Shown here: piece after piece, positions 10,921-22,262 of the stretch
Position numbering within the stretch: position 1 is the first letter of the stretch
Layout of the letters: every line of letters starts with the position of its first letter
Assembly (NCBI GenBank): GCA_949825065.1
Contig: OX463863.1
Location: 18,337,240 to 18,401,239, forward strand
Direction: 5' to 3'
DNA from: Odontocerum albicorne
Lineage: Eukaryota; Arthropoda; Insecta; Trichoptera; Odontoceridae
Length of the DNA stretch: 64,000 nt
Position numbers and translations under genes: made by a program
Notes under the pieces: generated by a model
What the model was told of the DNA's origin: nothing
What the model saw: the letters and a program-made list of their open reading frames with translations, nothing else
Database searches by the model: none

Positions 10921-11475
10921 ATATGATACTAAGAGGAACAAAATTGAAGCAGACCATACCAAATTCATCCAACCCTGATGTAAGAGTCTTGAGGATCAGC
11001 TCTGCGGAAGAGTTGGTACTGCGTCCCCTTCCAGTGGTACGCTCCCGGGAGCTCCCCTCGCTTGAGTTGTGTTGATCCAACTGTACCACGCCTGCAATAC
11101 GACACAACATTAAGGACCAGTTGCATATAAAGAAGGTAATGCAGATGTGCTCCGATTGTCTCACTTCAGGTGTGCCACCGGATTCAGTACAGATTGTGTA
11201 GCTAGTGAAATTGCTTGTATTCAAAGGCTCACTCACTTCACTTGAGCTGAGGAGTCGCTCTTATGTGAGGAACAAAATTGAAGCAGACCGTACCTGGGAT
11301 AGTCATCCAGCCCTGATGTAAGAGTCTTGGGATTCAGCTCTGCGGGAGAGTTGGTGCTGCGTCCCCTCCAGCGGTACGCTCCCGGAAGTTCCTCCGCTTG
11401 AGTTGTGTTGAACCAACTGTACCACGCCTGCAATACTACACAGCATTAAGGACCAGTTGCATATAAAGAAGGTTT
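10921..11475. repeat. SINE tail flanked by two copies of a companion repeat
   Basis: The companion repeat (AAATTGAAGCAGACC to ACCAGTTGCATATAAAGAAG) occurs at about 10925-11136 and again at 11266-11475. Between them is the 3' half of the SINE family seen complete at 21957 (GTGCTCCGATTGTCTCAC to GAGGAGTCGCTCTTA). The minus strand of the companion repeat contains GGCGTGGTACAGTTGGTTC, which looks like a tRNA-like box A region, so it may itself be a SINE in reverse orientation. Further copies are at 22263-22472 and 60114-60298 plus 61020-61045. Confidence 0.75.
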
Positions 11476-11477
11476 GA

Positions 11478-11918
11478 CTATTTTTAGTAAGAACATTTAT
11501 AGGTGATGAATTCTGTTATCTGTGCAGTATGTTTAAGTGTGATGGGCGAGTTGAAAGGGACATTGGAAGAAAGGTAGCGTCAAAAAACCGAAAAGGTAGA
11601 CTGAGCGCTTATTTTTATTACATACAACAATTATGCTAGAACAATAATAACAATACATGACGGTGTGTTAGTGCCAACAAGGTGTGTGTGGAAGAGATAG
11701 ACCAAAGAAAACGTGACTAGAACAAATGGACCAGATTTTGAAGGTAAAGTGAGATGTATGAATATTTGAATATTTCATACATCTCGACATGACGAAATAT
11801 ATGAATGTTGAGATAGTGAAAGTTGTGCGCTTTTATAGAAAAGTTTGGAAATGTTTTATCTCTGCCTACCCTACAAGGGACATTAACCACAGGATGGACT
11901 GACAATCTTACTCTATAG
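11478..11918 (+). pseudogene. LINE reverse transcriptase C-terminal scrap and conserved spacer
   Basis: The plus strand at 11503-11590 reads DEFCYLCSMFKCDGRVERDI, like the FxYLGSMLTxDGRxxxDI segment that follows the thumb of many non-LTR reverse transcriptases. No YADD core is present here. The rest (11600-11918) is a conserved unit component (GTGTTAGTGCCAACAAGGTG, then AACAAATGGACCAGATTTTG) also found at 22610-22860 and 61170-61450. No gene is seen in it. Confidence 0.5.
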
Positions 11919-12460
11919 CAGTGGTTTCTAAACTAAATGTTACTTCGCCCCCCTTTAAAAACAATCTTACGGTGGCGCCTCCTCACCCCCACCCTTTATT
12001 TCATAAAATAATACAGACACATTTTTAAATAGTTAAAAAATGTATTAATACAAAAAAATTAAAACGTTATTGACAGAATAATAACTGCTATATTTGACAA
12101 AATATTATATTCTTCACTCATCCAACTTGCTTTTTTGTTAATTTGATTTCCATAGATCCTTTTTTTATGAATGACTTTTTCAATCGGTGAATGCATTTGT
12201 GATCTTTGCATTGATTTATTAAAAAAATCAATTTTCCAAAAATTTCAACCAAATAGGCAAGTTAAACAATAAAGTTATCATTCCTAAACAAATTTGTTTC
12301 TTCATCATGATTTTCATGAAGAAAAATTGCAGCCTCTTTGAGTTCAAACACCCTTTGAATGACTTCTGCACGAGATAACCACTTTGCAATAGTATAATAG
12401 CGCACTTCGCAATAATATAATAGTGAGGTATAATTGACAAATCCTCTCATTTATTCTGAA
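11919..12460 (-). pseudogene. hAT transposase fragment with left terminus
   Basis: It starts with CAGTGGTTTCTAAAC, a hAT-type end also present at 61468. Minus-strand peptides include SGYLVQKSFKGCLNSK, ANLFRNDNFIV-like and KLAYLVEIF-like segments in shifted frames, homologous to the ZBED5-like fragments at 3980 and 29985. The N-terminal half and the right terminus are missing, and the join to the Penelope-like block is the same in all units. Confidence 0.7.
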
Positions 12461-12464
12461 ATGA

Positions 12465-12800
12465 TTTATCATTTTGATGATGTCAATTTTTTACATATCA
12501 GAAGTAAACAGAAATAAATTAGACAGATTAGAGGCTTTAGAAATTTCTAAGTCAGCGCATCGAGGTGAACATGTGGCAAACACATATATTCCAAAAATCT
12601 CGCCGCTGCTCGCCGAGGTTGTTTCCTCCCTCCTTCCACACACAGTCCATAACCCGAATGTTTACCGTTAGAAGCATGTAATCGTTCGAACAGAATTCTG
12701 TCTTGTTTGGGATCCCCTGATGATGAGATGAAAGTCTTAAAACCGACAGGGTTATACCGTTACAAAAAGTGAAATAAACAATGCTTAATAAAACAAATTA
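12465..12800 (+). pseudogene. Probable Penelope-like element 3' end
   Basis: Homologous to 4393-4780: NRNKLDRLEALEISKSAH, ISPLLAEVVSSLLP and a stop after NPNVYR at 12671. Downstream is CCCTGATGATGAGATGAAAG followed by TCTTAAAACCGACAGG; the GAAAC box of the hammerhead-like core is mutated to AAAAC. It ends with GTGAAATAAACAATGC. It is non-functional. Confidence 0.45.
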
Positions 12801-12954
12801 CAATATCAAATAAAATAGGTTTCGTATTGTATATATCATCTATCTTATTTTTATTTAAACTCTTTTAATATTGTACTTTGTGAACTAAGTGAAACTAATT
12901 ATTTATCCAATTAATTTTCAAATGTTCCATCTATTAAAGCAATGTGTGCTCCTT

Positions 12955-13483
12955 CGTATAAAGGAGTTAACAGCCATTCTGCAAAAAGAAGACGAAGAAG
13001 ACAACCTGTGCTAGAGAACGAGAATTTGTGTCTATGGTTGTTTCTATGGCATCATTTGACACCCGTCATCGCTTGAGACGCGAAGATTCCATTAGGATTT
13101 ATAGGAGTTATAGTTATAGAACATATAGGAGTTCACAGCCGGTAATCAAGAAGAAAATACACCATATCTGGCGTATACTCCATGCATAAAAGTTCACCGC
13201 CATTATTTAAGAAGATAGAGACACCGCGTATACTCCGTCAGATATAGGAGTGCATGGCCATTATTAAAATAAAGAGTGTGTATTTTTTGTTAAATTGAAC
13301 TGTCAATTAGGTATTAATTGTATGTGATTTATTTTGTCTATTTTTTCCCGTTTTTGTGAGTTGATTACGGTATTGATTTAGTGGTTCATTCTGAACGCTT
13401 CACTGTGATTGTTTGTATCAGTGTGCACTGCTTGATATAGTGGAATTTTGTGTTTTATAAAGGCATATTTTAGCCTCAGTTCA
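12955..13483. other. Upstream region of copy 2 with hairpin modules
   Basis: Hairpin modules lie at 12960-13280 (GTATAAAGGAGTTAACAGCC, ATAGGAGTTCACAGCC, GCGTATACTCCATGCAT, CCGTCAGATATAGGAGTGC). The following 200 bp (GTTCATTCTGAACGCTTCAC) is shared with 49130-49200, 50230 and 63400. No gene is seen. Confidence 0.5.
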
Positions 13484-13487
13484 TTAA

Positions 13488-14401
13488 CACTTCCCTTACT
13501 GTGCTAAAAAATTACGCCAGTAACGGTGTTGGACACTGAGGGTACAGTAAACATGTATGTTTTAAATTAAAATTATGCAAAATCTATTAGTTTTTTTTTG
13601 TAATTAGCTATAAACATCATTTTATTATGTAATAAAATGTCGAATAATATAAAATAAGTGTAAGAAATGATAAAATAAGACTTGAAACAGAGAGGTGACA
13701 TTTCTATAAGAATATCATTTTCCCACTGCATCGTTCGGTCTGCGCAACGTTCAGAATGCGCATGACTGAAAAGAGGTCTCCAACCTTTTAAAAAAAATCA
13801 TAAAATTATACAATAAAATGTAGCGTGTATTTTTTGGCAATAAAAATATAATTCGAATTAAGACAATAATTAACATATTAACAAAATATAAAATGAATAT
13901 ATAAATTCAAAAATAATAATATAAAAACAAACACGAAATTCAAATCAATAAAATATGTCATTTGGAAAATATAAACACTTTGAAAATAGGTCAAAATTTG
14001 AAAATAGGACAAACATATCATAAAATCGAAATTTAATCCTGTGGAGAAAGTCTATCGCAATTGGGGCACGAAATAACGTTTGTTTCTATTCTATGTACTA
14101 AACGCACAGGTGTTTGATAAAACTGGTAACCAATCCCTGGAACGAATGTACTCGTAAAATATTAACTGTCAAAAAAGAATGAGTCATACGGAGTGTTTTG
14201 ACATTTCGTCAATTCTCGATTTAATATTATTCATTTCTGTTGATATTTATTAATGATTTTATTTCGTAATGACATCATTCAAATCATAGAGGATTCGATG
14301 AGGAATACATAAAGTATGAAGACCCTGCAAGCAGTATATTTCGAGAAATTAAATAAAATATACGTCTTGGTCACTCTTGTCCGTTCACAGATCGGCAAGG
14401 G
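13488..14401. mobile_element. 914-bp TTAA-flanked insertion, piggyBac-like non-autonomous element
   Basis: The insertion is bounded by TTAA at 13484-13487 and 14402-14405. The matching position in the copy 5 upstream region (about 63500, TTCATTTTGACAG) lacks it, so the insertion is private to unit 2. The ends CACTTCCCTTACTGTG and (reverse complement) ACCCTTGCCGATCTGTG are only weakly similar. The TTAA duplication points to the piggyBac superfamily. The interior is very AT-rich with no open frame of note. Confidence 0.7.
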
Positions 14402-14500
14402 TTAAGACAGTTGATTTGCTGGGATAGCGATCACGGTAACATCAGTACAATTGAGGGTTTACACCTTTTTCCCATTAACTATATTAGTTTTTTTTACATT

Positions 14501-14917
14501 AAAATAAGGTTTTTTGCATAAAAGTTAAAAATAAGTAAAATAAAAAAATTATTTTATATTTTTGTGTTCACCACAGGTTTAATTTAGGTTCACAACTAGT
14601 TTCGAAGACCACCGTCATCTTCGTCAGGTGAATATAAACTAAGTTGCTAAAATATATTCTGTACAAGTGTAAATAACCTAATATAAAAGAGAAGAGGCAG
14701 GGGGAGTGAAGTGGGGAGAGATGTAATACAATGGTGAATGGGGCGAGGAAAAAAATATGTGAAAGTGAATGTGAACCTTTAAGACAGGGGGGAATATTAA
14801 ATTGGAAACATATTAAGCATATTAATAAGTGAACCTAAATTAAACCTGTGGTGAACACAAAAATATAAAAAAAGTTTTTTATTTTACTTATTTTTCCCTT
14901 TTATGTAAAAAATGGCA
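14501..14917. mobile_element. Foldback element with inverted arms of about 85 bp
   Basis: The left arm (14502-14593, ending GTTTAATTTAGGTTCAC) is the near-exact reverse complement of the right arm (14830-14915, starting GTGAACCTAAATTAAACC). About 235 bp lie between them. The surrounding sequence is continuous in units 1 and 5 without it. The long arms with a short non-coding centre fit a foldback or Tc1-type MITE. I could not fix a target-site duplication. Confidence 0.75.
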
Positions 14918-15361
14918 CCACAAAGTGAAACTTTAGCCTTTGAGAAGATTCAAGAAATAAAGTTGTTTGGTTTAAACTTGACTAACTTCACTTATGATTT
15001 AAAATTACATTTTGATGACATTTAAAATGTAGCGTTTCATCCATTCAAAATGGAATGTTCTGTACAACTCAAAAAAAAATATATTTTCTCAAACATTTTA
15101 TATTTAAAATTCATTGATATGCCAAAGTAAGCTTTAGATGTAATGTAATACATATGTCCAGTGTCCATATAACATAAATATGTTTAGAACAACTCCCAAA
15201 AATAAATCTACACACACCACTGACAAAGAAGATGGTCATGTCTGGAAAGTTATTATCTAAGAATATCTGGAACTGAATATAGTTTTATGCTTCTCCACGT
15301 CAAACGGTTGAACATATTATAAACTCAATGTTTAAATATTTGGAATGATTCCAGGTCATAG

Positions 15362-17338
15362 ATGGATCCTCAGCTACACAAAAGGAGCGCAGAAGTAATG
15401 GTGAAAGAAGAAAAGGCAGAAGACGGGGATACTGCAGCAATGTTCCCCCAGTATATCAGTAAACATGAGGCAGATATCAAGCAGGAATGTGCACAAGATA
15501 TCAGCGCAGATACCAGACATGATGATGATAATCCCACAGACCCAAGTACACTTATATTGTTAAAATAAAATAAATATGAGAGATATGACAAACATTCAAC
15601 AGGTACACACCACATATTCCATACCAGGCATGGAAAAGGTGGTGTGTACCTGTAAGCCAGAATGTTTTTGTCATTTTTGTTTTGAAAAATATTTAAAAGA
15701 TAAGTAAAAAGTGGATTAATCACGGAACATTGGCGTTCTGTTATGTGTACTGCCTCTTTATGATCGAATAATCAAACCATTTTTTATCGTCTCTAAATAA
15801 AAAATTCAGGATTATTACCACACTAAGAAATATTAAATTTGTAACACAATGTACATATTTCGTTCTTTATATAAAATCATGTCAAAAAATATTGCGATAG
15901 ATAATTTATTAAATATCAGAAATCCACTTTAAAAACCTATTGACACGCCAACAAGCAACGTGTCAATTGGAAAAACATTTTAAATTTACTTTAGAAAAAT
16001 GACAATACGTGTTTATCAATTTTTGTTTGATTACAGTAGATTTGATCTTGTATGTTTTTTTTGTAGTTGTTATAGCCCAGCCATCTTGTGATACATTGAG
16101 TAAAGAAAAGAACTTCGAAATGAGTTTACTGAAGCAATCCTACCATTTTGAATTTGAAGGTTGTTCAGATTTTTTCATAAAACAAGAAAAAGTAGAAGAG
16201 GATACTGCGCCAGTATTCCCTGATTTTGCTATTGACATACAGGAAGCGGATATAAAAAAGGAATGTAATCGGGACTGTAACACAGACACTGTTAATGTTT
16301 GCGACACGCATGCAATAACAAGTGAGTATAAATATTTGGATTGTAATCTGAATAAGTTTTCACTTTCTCATTAAATTATCAACAACATAATCTTTCTTAT
16401 TGTGGTTTGAAATAGTATTCAAGTTAAGTCTTAACACAAATAATAAAGTTAAAATGTTTTTTTGATTTCCCCGTTTGTTTTTTTCTTAGTTGACAGTTCT
16501 ATACAAGTGATCTCTTGTATAAATCGAAATACAAACATTTGAAAAAAGCTCAAAAGATAATCTATGATCTTACTTTTAAACCCTTTCAATATTTTATCTT
16601 TATTTTCACATGTTTTTAGGTTCAGGTGATACGAGTAACCAATTCAGTAAAAAAAAATGCGGTGAAAACATTTTTCATGGCAATTCTCACAAAAGGATTC
16701 ACAGTGGAGGGAAACTTTACAGATGTGGACAAAGTGATAAGACATTCTCACGGAAATGCCATTTAAAATCTCATGATAAGATCCATAGTGGAGAGAAGTC
16801 TTTCAGCTATGGACAATGTAAAAAAACATTCTTAGATAAAAGTAGTTTAAAACATCACGAAAGTATTCATTGTGCAGCAAAGCCTTACAGCTGTGTACAA
16901 TGTGATAAGAGATTTTCACTAATACATAATTTAAAAGCTCATGAAAGGATTCATAGTGGAGAAAAGCCTTACAGCTGTGGTCAATGTGATAAGACATTTT
17001 CACTAATACATAATTTAAAAGCTCATGAGACGATTCATAGTGGAAAAAAACCTTACTGCTGTGGACAATGTGGAAAGACATTCTCACGAAAAGGATATTT
17101 GAAATGTCATGAAACGATTCATAGTGGAGAAATGCCTTACAGCTGTGGACAATGTGATAAGATATTCTCACGAAAAGGATATTTGAAATTACATGAAAGG
17201 ATTCATAGTGGAGAGAAACCTTACTTCTGTGGACAATGTGGTAAGACATTCTTACGAAAAGATCATTTGAAATCTCATGAAAGGATTCATAGTGGAGAGA
17301 AGCCTTACAGCTGTGGTCAATATGATAATATATTCTAA
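15362..17338 (+). CDS. Zinc-finger gene, copy 2: SUMO-motif modules plus five intact C2H2 fingers
   Basis: A spliced gene, predicted 385 aa: exon 1 15362-15545, exon 2 16067-16321, exon 3 16620-17338, phase 1 throughout with GT-AG borders. Exon 1 is almost identical to copy 1 (MVKEEKAEDGD, EADIKQEC). Exon 2 has FIKQEKVEEDTAPVF and EADIKKEC. In exon 3 the first two fingers are damaged (CGQSDKTF lacks the second cysteine; FSYGQC lacks the first). Five intact fingers follow, with helices such as SLIHNLKAH, SRKGYLKCH and LRKDHLKSH. The last finger degenerates at CGQYDNIF and ends at a TAA that arose from a TTA leucine codon (TTCTTACGA to TTCTAACAA). Copy 4 shares this TAA. It is probably a nuclear DNA-binding protein like its neighbours, with reduced finger number. 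Confidence 0.8.
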
Positions 17339-17340
17339 CA

Positions 17341-17765
17341 AAAATATGTTTTGAAATTTCATGAAAGGATTCAAAGCCTTACATCTGTGGGCAATGTGAT
17401 AAGATATTTTCACTTATCCATAATTTAAAAGCTCATGAAAGGATTCATAGTGGAAAGAAGCTTTCCACCTGTGGACAATGTGATAAGATATTACGAAAAG
17501 CTGGTTTTAAATAACATGAAAGGATTCATAGTGGAGGGAAGCCTTACAGCTGTGGACAATGTGATAAGACATTCTCACTACAATATTGTTTAAAATCTCA
17601 TGAAATGATTCATAGTGTAGCCCTACAGCTGTCGACAATGTAAGAAGACATTTTCAAAAGATAAATTTAAGTCTCATGAAAGGATTCACAGTTGAGAGAA
17701 GCCCTACTATAGCTGTGAAAAATGTGTGAAGACATTATCTGATAATGCAAATTTAATTAAATTAT
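17341..17765 (+). pseudogene. Relic fingers after the copy 2 stop
   Basis: Finger-like segments continue in mixed frames: ICGQCDKIFSLIHNLKAHER near 17380-17440, a TCGQCDKILRKAGFK-like stretch, then YSCGQCDKTFSLQYCLKSHE near 17545-17605. The 5-nt deletion seen in copy 1 occurs at about 17617 (AGTGTAGCCC). The tail CEKCVKTLSDNANL matches copy 1. It is not translated with the main frame. Confidence 0.75.
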
Positions 17766-17884
17766 GTATATATCGCTCATGACAAAACAATACCTCGCAT
17801 ACCACACTTTTGTCAAAAACGAGTTTTATATGTAGTTGGTCTTTAAATGTGTAAATAGGTAACAAAAAGTTCGAATTTTAAAAA

Positions 17885-18005
17885 TAATTACGAGGGCTGC
17901 TTCTTAAGTTTTGAGTAAAAACAAATATTTATTATCGAAAATGGCATTATTGTTTTTCAAAATACTCTCCATGAAGATCAATACACTTTTGCATGTGTCT
18001 CGTAT
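17885..18005 (-). mobile_element. Solo mariner 3' end fragment
   Basis: The minus strand reads CKSVLIFMESILKNN, in another frame the C-terminal CIDLHGEYFEKQ of mariner transposases. The boundary CGAGGGCTGCTTCTTAAG resembles a mariner terminus. The block is present at 55083-55200 after copy 4 but absent after copy 1 (about 8020), so it inserted after unit 1 split from the ancestor of units 2 and 4. Confidence 0.6.
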
Positions 18006-18049
18006 TTGTTTCTCTTATTTAATTAAAGTAATACCTCGTATCCCATTTT

Positions 18050-18620
18050 GTCCACTGCAATAACTCGTAAAGAGGGTTAAGAGATATTTACGCAAATGGA
18101 ATGCGGCTCTGTCCATAGTCGTATCGAAAAATAATTTAAATCCGAGAAATATATTAACCTAGTACGTATCTCTCTGTATCAAAGGAAGCGAGGAAAACTC
18201 CATTTCTTTATGAAGCCAAATGGATGAACTATGATTTTTGTAATGATTTTATCATAGTTATTCCAAATTGTTGTAAATTAACAGCATAAGGCCACGGTTA
18301 ATAAGGTAAGGTTACAGAGCTGCGAGCACTTCAATATTACAATGGAACGATAAAAAATAAATTAGATTTTACAGGTGATTGGGAAGATCTACCTCGAAGA
18401 ATAAAAAATTCCGGAGAATAAAAAAAGAGAATAAAAAGCCAGGGAATTGAATGGCCAAAACTTAATTCATCTCCGAGGAAAGTGGCTTTACAAAAATATC
18501 GTCATTTCCAATAACCTAAATCAGCCATTCCTCCAGATTATTCCTCTTCCTATGACTGCCTTCCTCACAGATAACACTTTGAAAAATGTCGAGTATTTGA
18601 ACCAGAAGTACTAGGATAAA
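18050..18620 (+). pseudogene. DUF7869-like remnant downstream of copy 2
   Basis: Homologous to 8030-9180 but shorter: it lacks the TYQNRN block and keeps the ITLYQRK-like, KVTELRALQYYNGTIKNK and ALQKYRHFQ-like segments and an IPPDYSSSYDCLPH-like end. Multiple stops. Related remnants are at 7940, 33259 and 55210. Confidence 0.55.
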
Positions 18621-18802
18621 TAAATTATAATATATAAAGTGTGTGTTTTTATATAGTTGGGTATTACTTCACTGGTTCACATGTTGTATATTTGAAACAC
18701 AATTATCTTGGTCATATTATGTAATATAAATACTATTATTGCATACTCCTGTTTTATATAGGGATTTTTAAATTAATTATGTATAAAGTGTGTTTTTATA
18801 TA

Positions 18803-19745
18803 TCACATCGATCAATAAGTCCCGGGACTAACCAACAGATGGCGCCTCTAATAACAAATCCTTACCATTCTTAGTTAGTACCAACATTTAGAAGTTACGT
18901 GTCAAACTTTCATGACATTCCGACATTATGTCATAGAGTTACAGGGATGAACATTTGGTCATTAAAAAGCTTTTTTCGAAATGGGTGCCGCGTTTGCTCA
19001 CAATAAAACAGAAACAACAATGCATCGATGATTCAGAGCGCTGTTTGGCACTGTTTACGCGAAATAAACAGGAGTTTTTGCATCGGTATGTAAAAATGGA
19101 TGAAACTTAGATCCACCACTATACTCCGGAATCAAATCGGCAGTCAGCTGAGTGGAGAGCAGCCAGTGAAAGTCGTCCGAAGCGACCAAAAACTCATCAG
19201 TCGGCCGGGAAGGTTAAGGCCTCCGTATTTTGGGATGCCCATGGTATAATATTCATCGATCACCTTGAAAAGGGAAAAACCATCAATAGCGAATATCACA
19301 TAGCGTTATTGGAGCGTTTGAAGGCAGAAATTGCAAAAAAAAAAACGGCCCCATATGAAGAAGAAAAAAGTTCTGTTTCATCAGGACAATGCACAGTGTC
19401 ACAAGTCGATGGTAACGATGGCCAAATTACATGAGTTGAACTTCGAATTGCTTCCGCACTCATCGTATTCCCCAGATTAGGCCCCCAGCAACTATTGGCT
19501 GTTCGCAGACCTCAAAAAGATGCTCCAGGGAAATAGATTTGGCTGCAATGACGAAGTAATTGCCAAAACTAACGCCTATTTTGAAACCAAAGATAAATCG
19601 TTCTACACGGCTGGCATAGAAATGTTAGGAAAGCGTTGGAATGAATGTATCGCTCTTGAAGGAGACTATGTTGATGAATAAAGAAGAATTTTGGCAAACA
19701 AATGTTGTTTTAGTAGTTAGTCTCGGGACTTATTGATTGATGTGT
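18803..19745 (+). mobile_element. Degenerate mariner element (D34D type), 943 bp
   Basis: Terminal inverted repeats TCACATCGATCAATAAGTCC and (right end) GGACTTATTGATTGATGTGT, with flanking TA at 18801-18802 and 19746-19747. The transposase is broken by stops, with recognisable pieces: FALFGTVYAK-like, MDET, HQDNAQCHKSMVTMAKLHEL, FELLPHSSYSPD, WLFADLKKMLQGNRFGCND and GKRWNECIALEGDYVDE before a stop. The N-terminal half is mostly missing. A homologous copy at the matching place after copy 4 (57261-58087) shows it inserted before that duplication. Confidence 0.82.
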
Positions 19746-19747
19746 TA

Positions 19748-20250
19748 GTATTGCTGACATAAAAACTAGATCTATTTCAATGAAAGACTCGTGGGAATGT
19801 CAAAGGAAAGGACTAAATTAAGTGCGTAATCACGTACTCTATATATTGAAGCAACGGTTCTGATGTTAGTTGGATAAGGTTTTTCGGAATGTGGTTTGAC
19901 TTATGATGCTGGTATATTTAGGCATCGTAAGCAAAAATAATCCAACTGATACGAAGAACAGAGGAAGCCTTAAAACATATTTGACAAACAGTTCTGATAG
20001 TTTTATGAATAACAAGTTAAAATTACGAAAGGCGTAAAGCAATGATTTGTGATGTCACTTGGGTTTTTTAATTTATATATGGATTCAAATGTGCACGGTT
20101 TAAAAGGTGGCAGGAGAGATGTAAGAATGAGTGAAGTAAATGTATGTGGACTTCTGTATGCAGATGATATGGTTATGATTGTTAGGAATGGAAGTGATTT
20201 AAGGGATGTGATAAGTGAGCTATATGAGAGATGTCTAGTAGAAGGTGGGC
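19748..20250 (+). pseudogene. LINE reverse transcriptase fragment with YADD
   Basis: The plus strand at 20049-20240 reads FFNLYMDSNVHGLKG, then MSEVNVCGLLYADDMVMIV, then LRDVISELYERCL. This covers the SPxLFNxYMD to motif C (YADD) region of a non-LTR reverse transcriptase, close to the CR1/RTE-like proteins. Both sides are missing. A second copy is at 58320-58560. The 300 bp before it (AGACTCGTGGGAATGTCAAA) are conserved between the two places and show no gene. Confidence 0.65.
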
Positions 20251-20464
20251 CCTGGTGCGGTCCAGCGCCAAGGTCACTGCGGTGAGCGCTCTCGCTCCCA
20301 GCAGCGCAGGTACACGTGATGCTCGATAGGCGACGGATGGGATGCTGTAAATACACAACACGTACAAATGGATTAAAAAATATATTGTAATATGACTATG
20401 TAAGATTTTATTATCTTAAAATATAGCGACGTTCCTTGCAGGTATATCCAGCTCAATAATTTAT

Positions 20465-21000
20465 TCCACATAAATGCAGTTAATTATAGGATATATGCGG
20501 AACGCTCTGTTCGTTCAAAGTGAAAAAAGTTGTAAAATCTAAAGACAGATGTCACTCAAATACAGGGGCATAGCTATGATTTGAGCAGAGAAATCAAATT
20601 TTAACTTTTTTGACTAAGTCATTTCATCCTGGAATATTTTGTGGGCTTATAGAATATTATAAAGTATTGTTTTTTTTTACTCATACAATAATTAATCTTA
20701 AAAATATATTTTTTACTAATACTATAATCAATCTAAAAAAATAATTTTTTTACTGATACAATAATCAATCTAAAAAATACATTTTTTACTGATACAATCT
20801 AAAATAAACATTTAAATAAAAAAAAAATTTTTTAACTGATAAAATAATGAATCCAATATATACATTTTATTACTGATACAATAATGTATTAAAAATATAC
20901 ATTTTATTACTGATACAATAATGAATTTAAAAAGAATTTTTTTACTGATACAATAATCAATCTAAAAAATACATTTTTTACTGATGCAATTATCAATATA
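20465..21000. repeat. Spacer repeat plus AT-rich minisatellite
   Basis: 20465-20655 duplicates 2515-2720. It is followed from 20660 by about nine degenerate copies of the 36-bp unit (TTTTTTACTGATACAATAAT). The order is the same as at 2515-3240, supporting duplication of the whole spacer. The gap 20250-20465 holds a short GC-richer stretch (TCACTGCGGTGAGCG) without a recognisable gene. Confidence 0.8.
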
Positions 21001-21317
21001 TAATATTCTTTTTTGTACAAACAAATGAGTTTAGGTTTCATTGCTTGTATTTTAACGTATCGTGTGGAATTGTTTTCTGATTATTGATAACTACATTTAA
21101 ATGTCGGTTAGCATGAAAAATTACATTTTAGATATTTAAAATACATTTTTTTTTAATTATAAAAAAATACTTGATATAATGTGTAAGTATTAAAGTTTTT
21201 AATAATAATATCCATTATTTTGTAATGATTTAAACAACAAACATTAATTGAAAGAATCCTTTATTTTAGAAGACAGACATGACAAAAATGAATAAATATG
21301 TTATATATATATAGAAA

Positions 21318-21850
21318 AGGGTTGTCCCAATAAGAGCGCCGATTTTATTCCGCAGGTTTGAGTTCTTGGGTCAGTTGGATCTTGTAGGCATGCAGATCCA
21401 GATCTTTCATGAGAATTCACTGTAAGGTGTTTCTTGAAACGTCTTATTCTTGTGAATGATAATGAACTGACATCCCTGGGGTTTCAATAACACTTTCTCT
21501 TACTGCGCCCATGTTTTCGAGTGAACGTCCGCTACGAGGACGCATGAGTGACTTATTGTCCAGAATAGAACCAGTTCCCTCAATTTTTTAAATTATTCTT
21601 CGAATTGATGACTCATTTAAACTATTATTTCGACTGAAAATTCCGTGAAGTTTACGAACTGTTTTTGCAAAACTTTCCCCATTTTTATAATGAATTTTAA
21701 AAATAATAATGCGTTGTTCTTTCGTGTACCGTTCCGCATTTACTAATCGTAAGATTGACAGATGGCGCATATGAAATTTTTAGAGCTGCCAATGTTATGA
21801 AAAAAAAAATGGCGTGAAATTTAAATCCGGCGCTCTTATTGGGACACCCC
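21318..21850 (-). mobile_element. Internally deleted Tc1/mariner-like element (DUF4817-type)
   Basis: Termini GGTTGTCCCAATAAGAGCGC and GCGCTCTTATTGGGACACCC are good inverted repeats; TA follows the right end at 21851. The minus strand encodes AERYTKEQRIIIFKIHYKN, GESFAKTVRKLHGIF and NESSIRRII, then decays. The LHAYKIQLTQELK-like segment is at the left. The catalytic domain is absent. This is the best-preserved pair of ends in the family. Confidence 0.82.
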
Positions 21851-21956
21851 TATAATTCTTCCAAATATCAAATTCAACAGTACTCGTTTATATAGATTAA
21901 AATAATGTAAATTAATTCAAAATGGTTTATAGTAATGCTATTATCTTATTATACTA

Positions 21957-22262
21957 TTAGAGGTGTATGACTGTGAGGTAACGCATTGGACTTACGTGTG
22001 GAATGTCATCGGTTCGAATCCCGGGCCGTGCTTCTCCCTTCGAATGTCAGGCATTTTTCCACCTTGTGTTTGAGGTATAATGATACCTATGACTTCTGTC
22101 ATATATATTCTTTCAGAAATGGAAATAAAAATGCAGGTGTGCTCCGATTGTCTCACTTGAGGTGTGCCACCGGATTCAGTACAGATGGTGTAGCCAGTGA
22201 AATTGCTTGTATTCAATGGCTCACTCACTTCACTTGAGCTGAGGAGTCGCTCTTAGGTGAGG
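21957..22262 (+). repeat. tRNA-derived SINE
   Basis: The head has a box A-like GACTGTGAGGTAACGCATTG and a perfect RNA polymerase III box B, GGTTCGAATCC (22011-22021), spaced as in a tRNA. An unrelated body follows (TGACTTCTGTCATATATATTC, GTGCTCCGATTGTCTCAC, TCACTTGAGCTGAGGAGTCG). A second full copy is at 59811-60113 and a 3' half at 11137-11265. The tRNA part lacks proper arm pairing, so it is not a functional tRNA gene. Confidence 0.75.

Noticed and set aside
20285..20360. GC-rich stretch near 20285 as an rRNA or tRNA fragment
   Set aside because: Too short and without convincing pairing or known sequence.
21965..22035. Possible tRNA gene with GGTTCGAATCC
   Set aside because: It has box A and box B, but the acceptor and anticodon arms do not pair and the unrelated body follows; it is the head of a SINE present in several copies.
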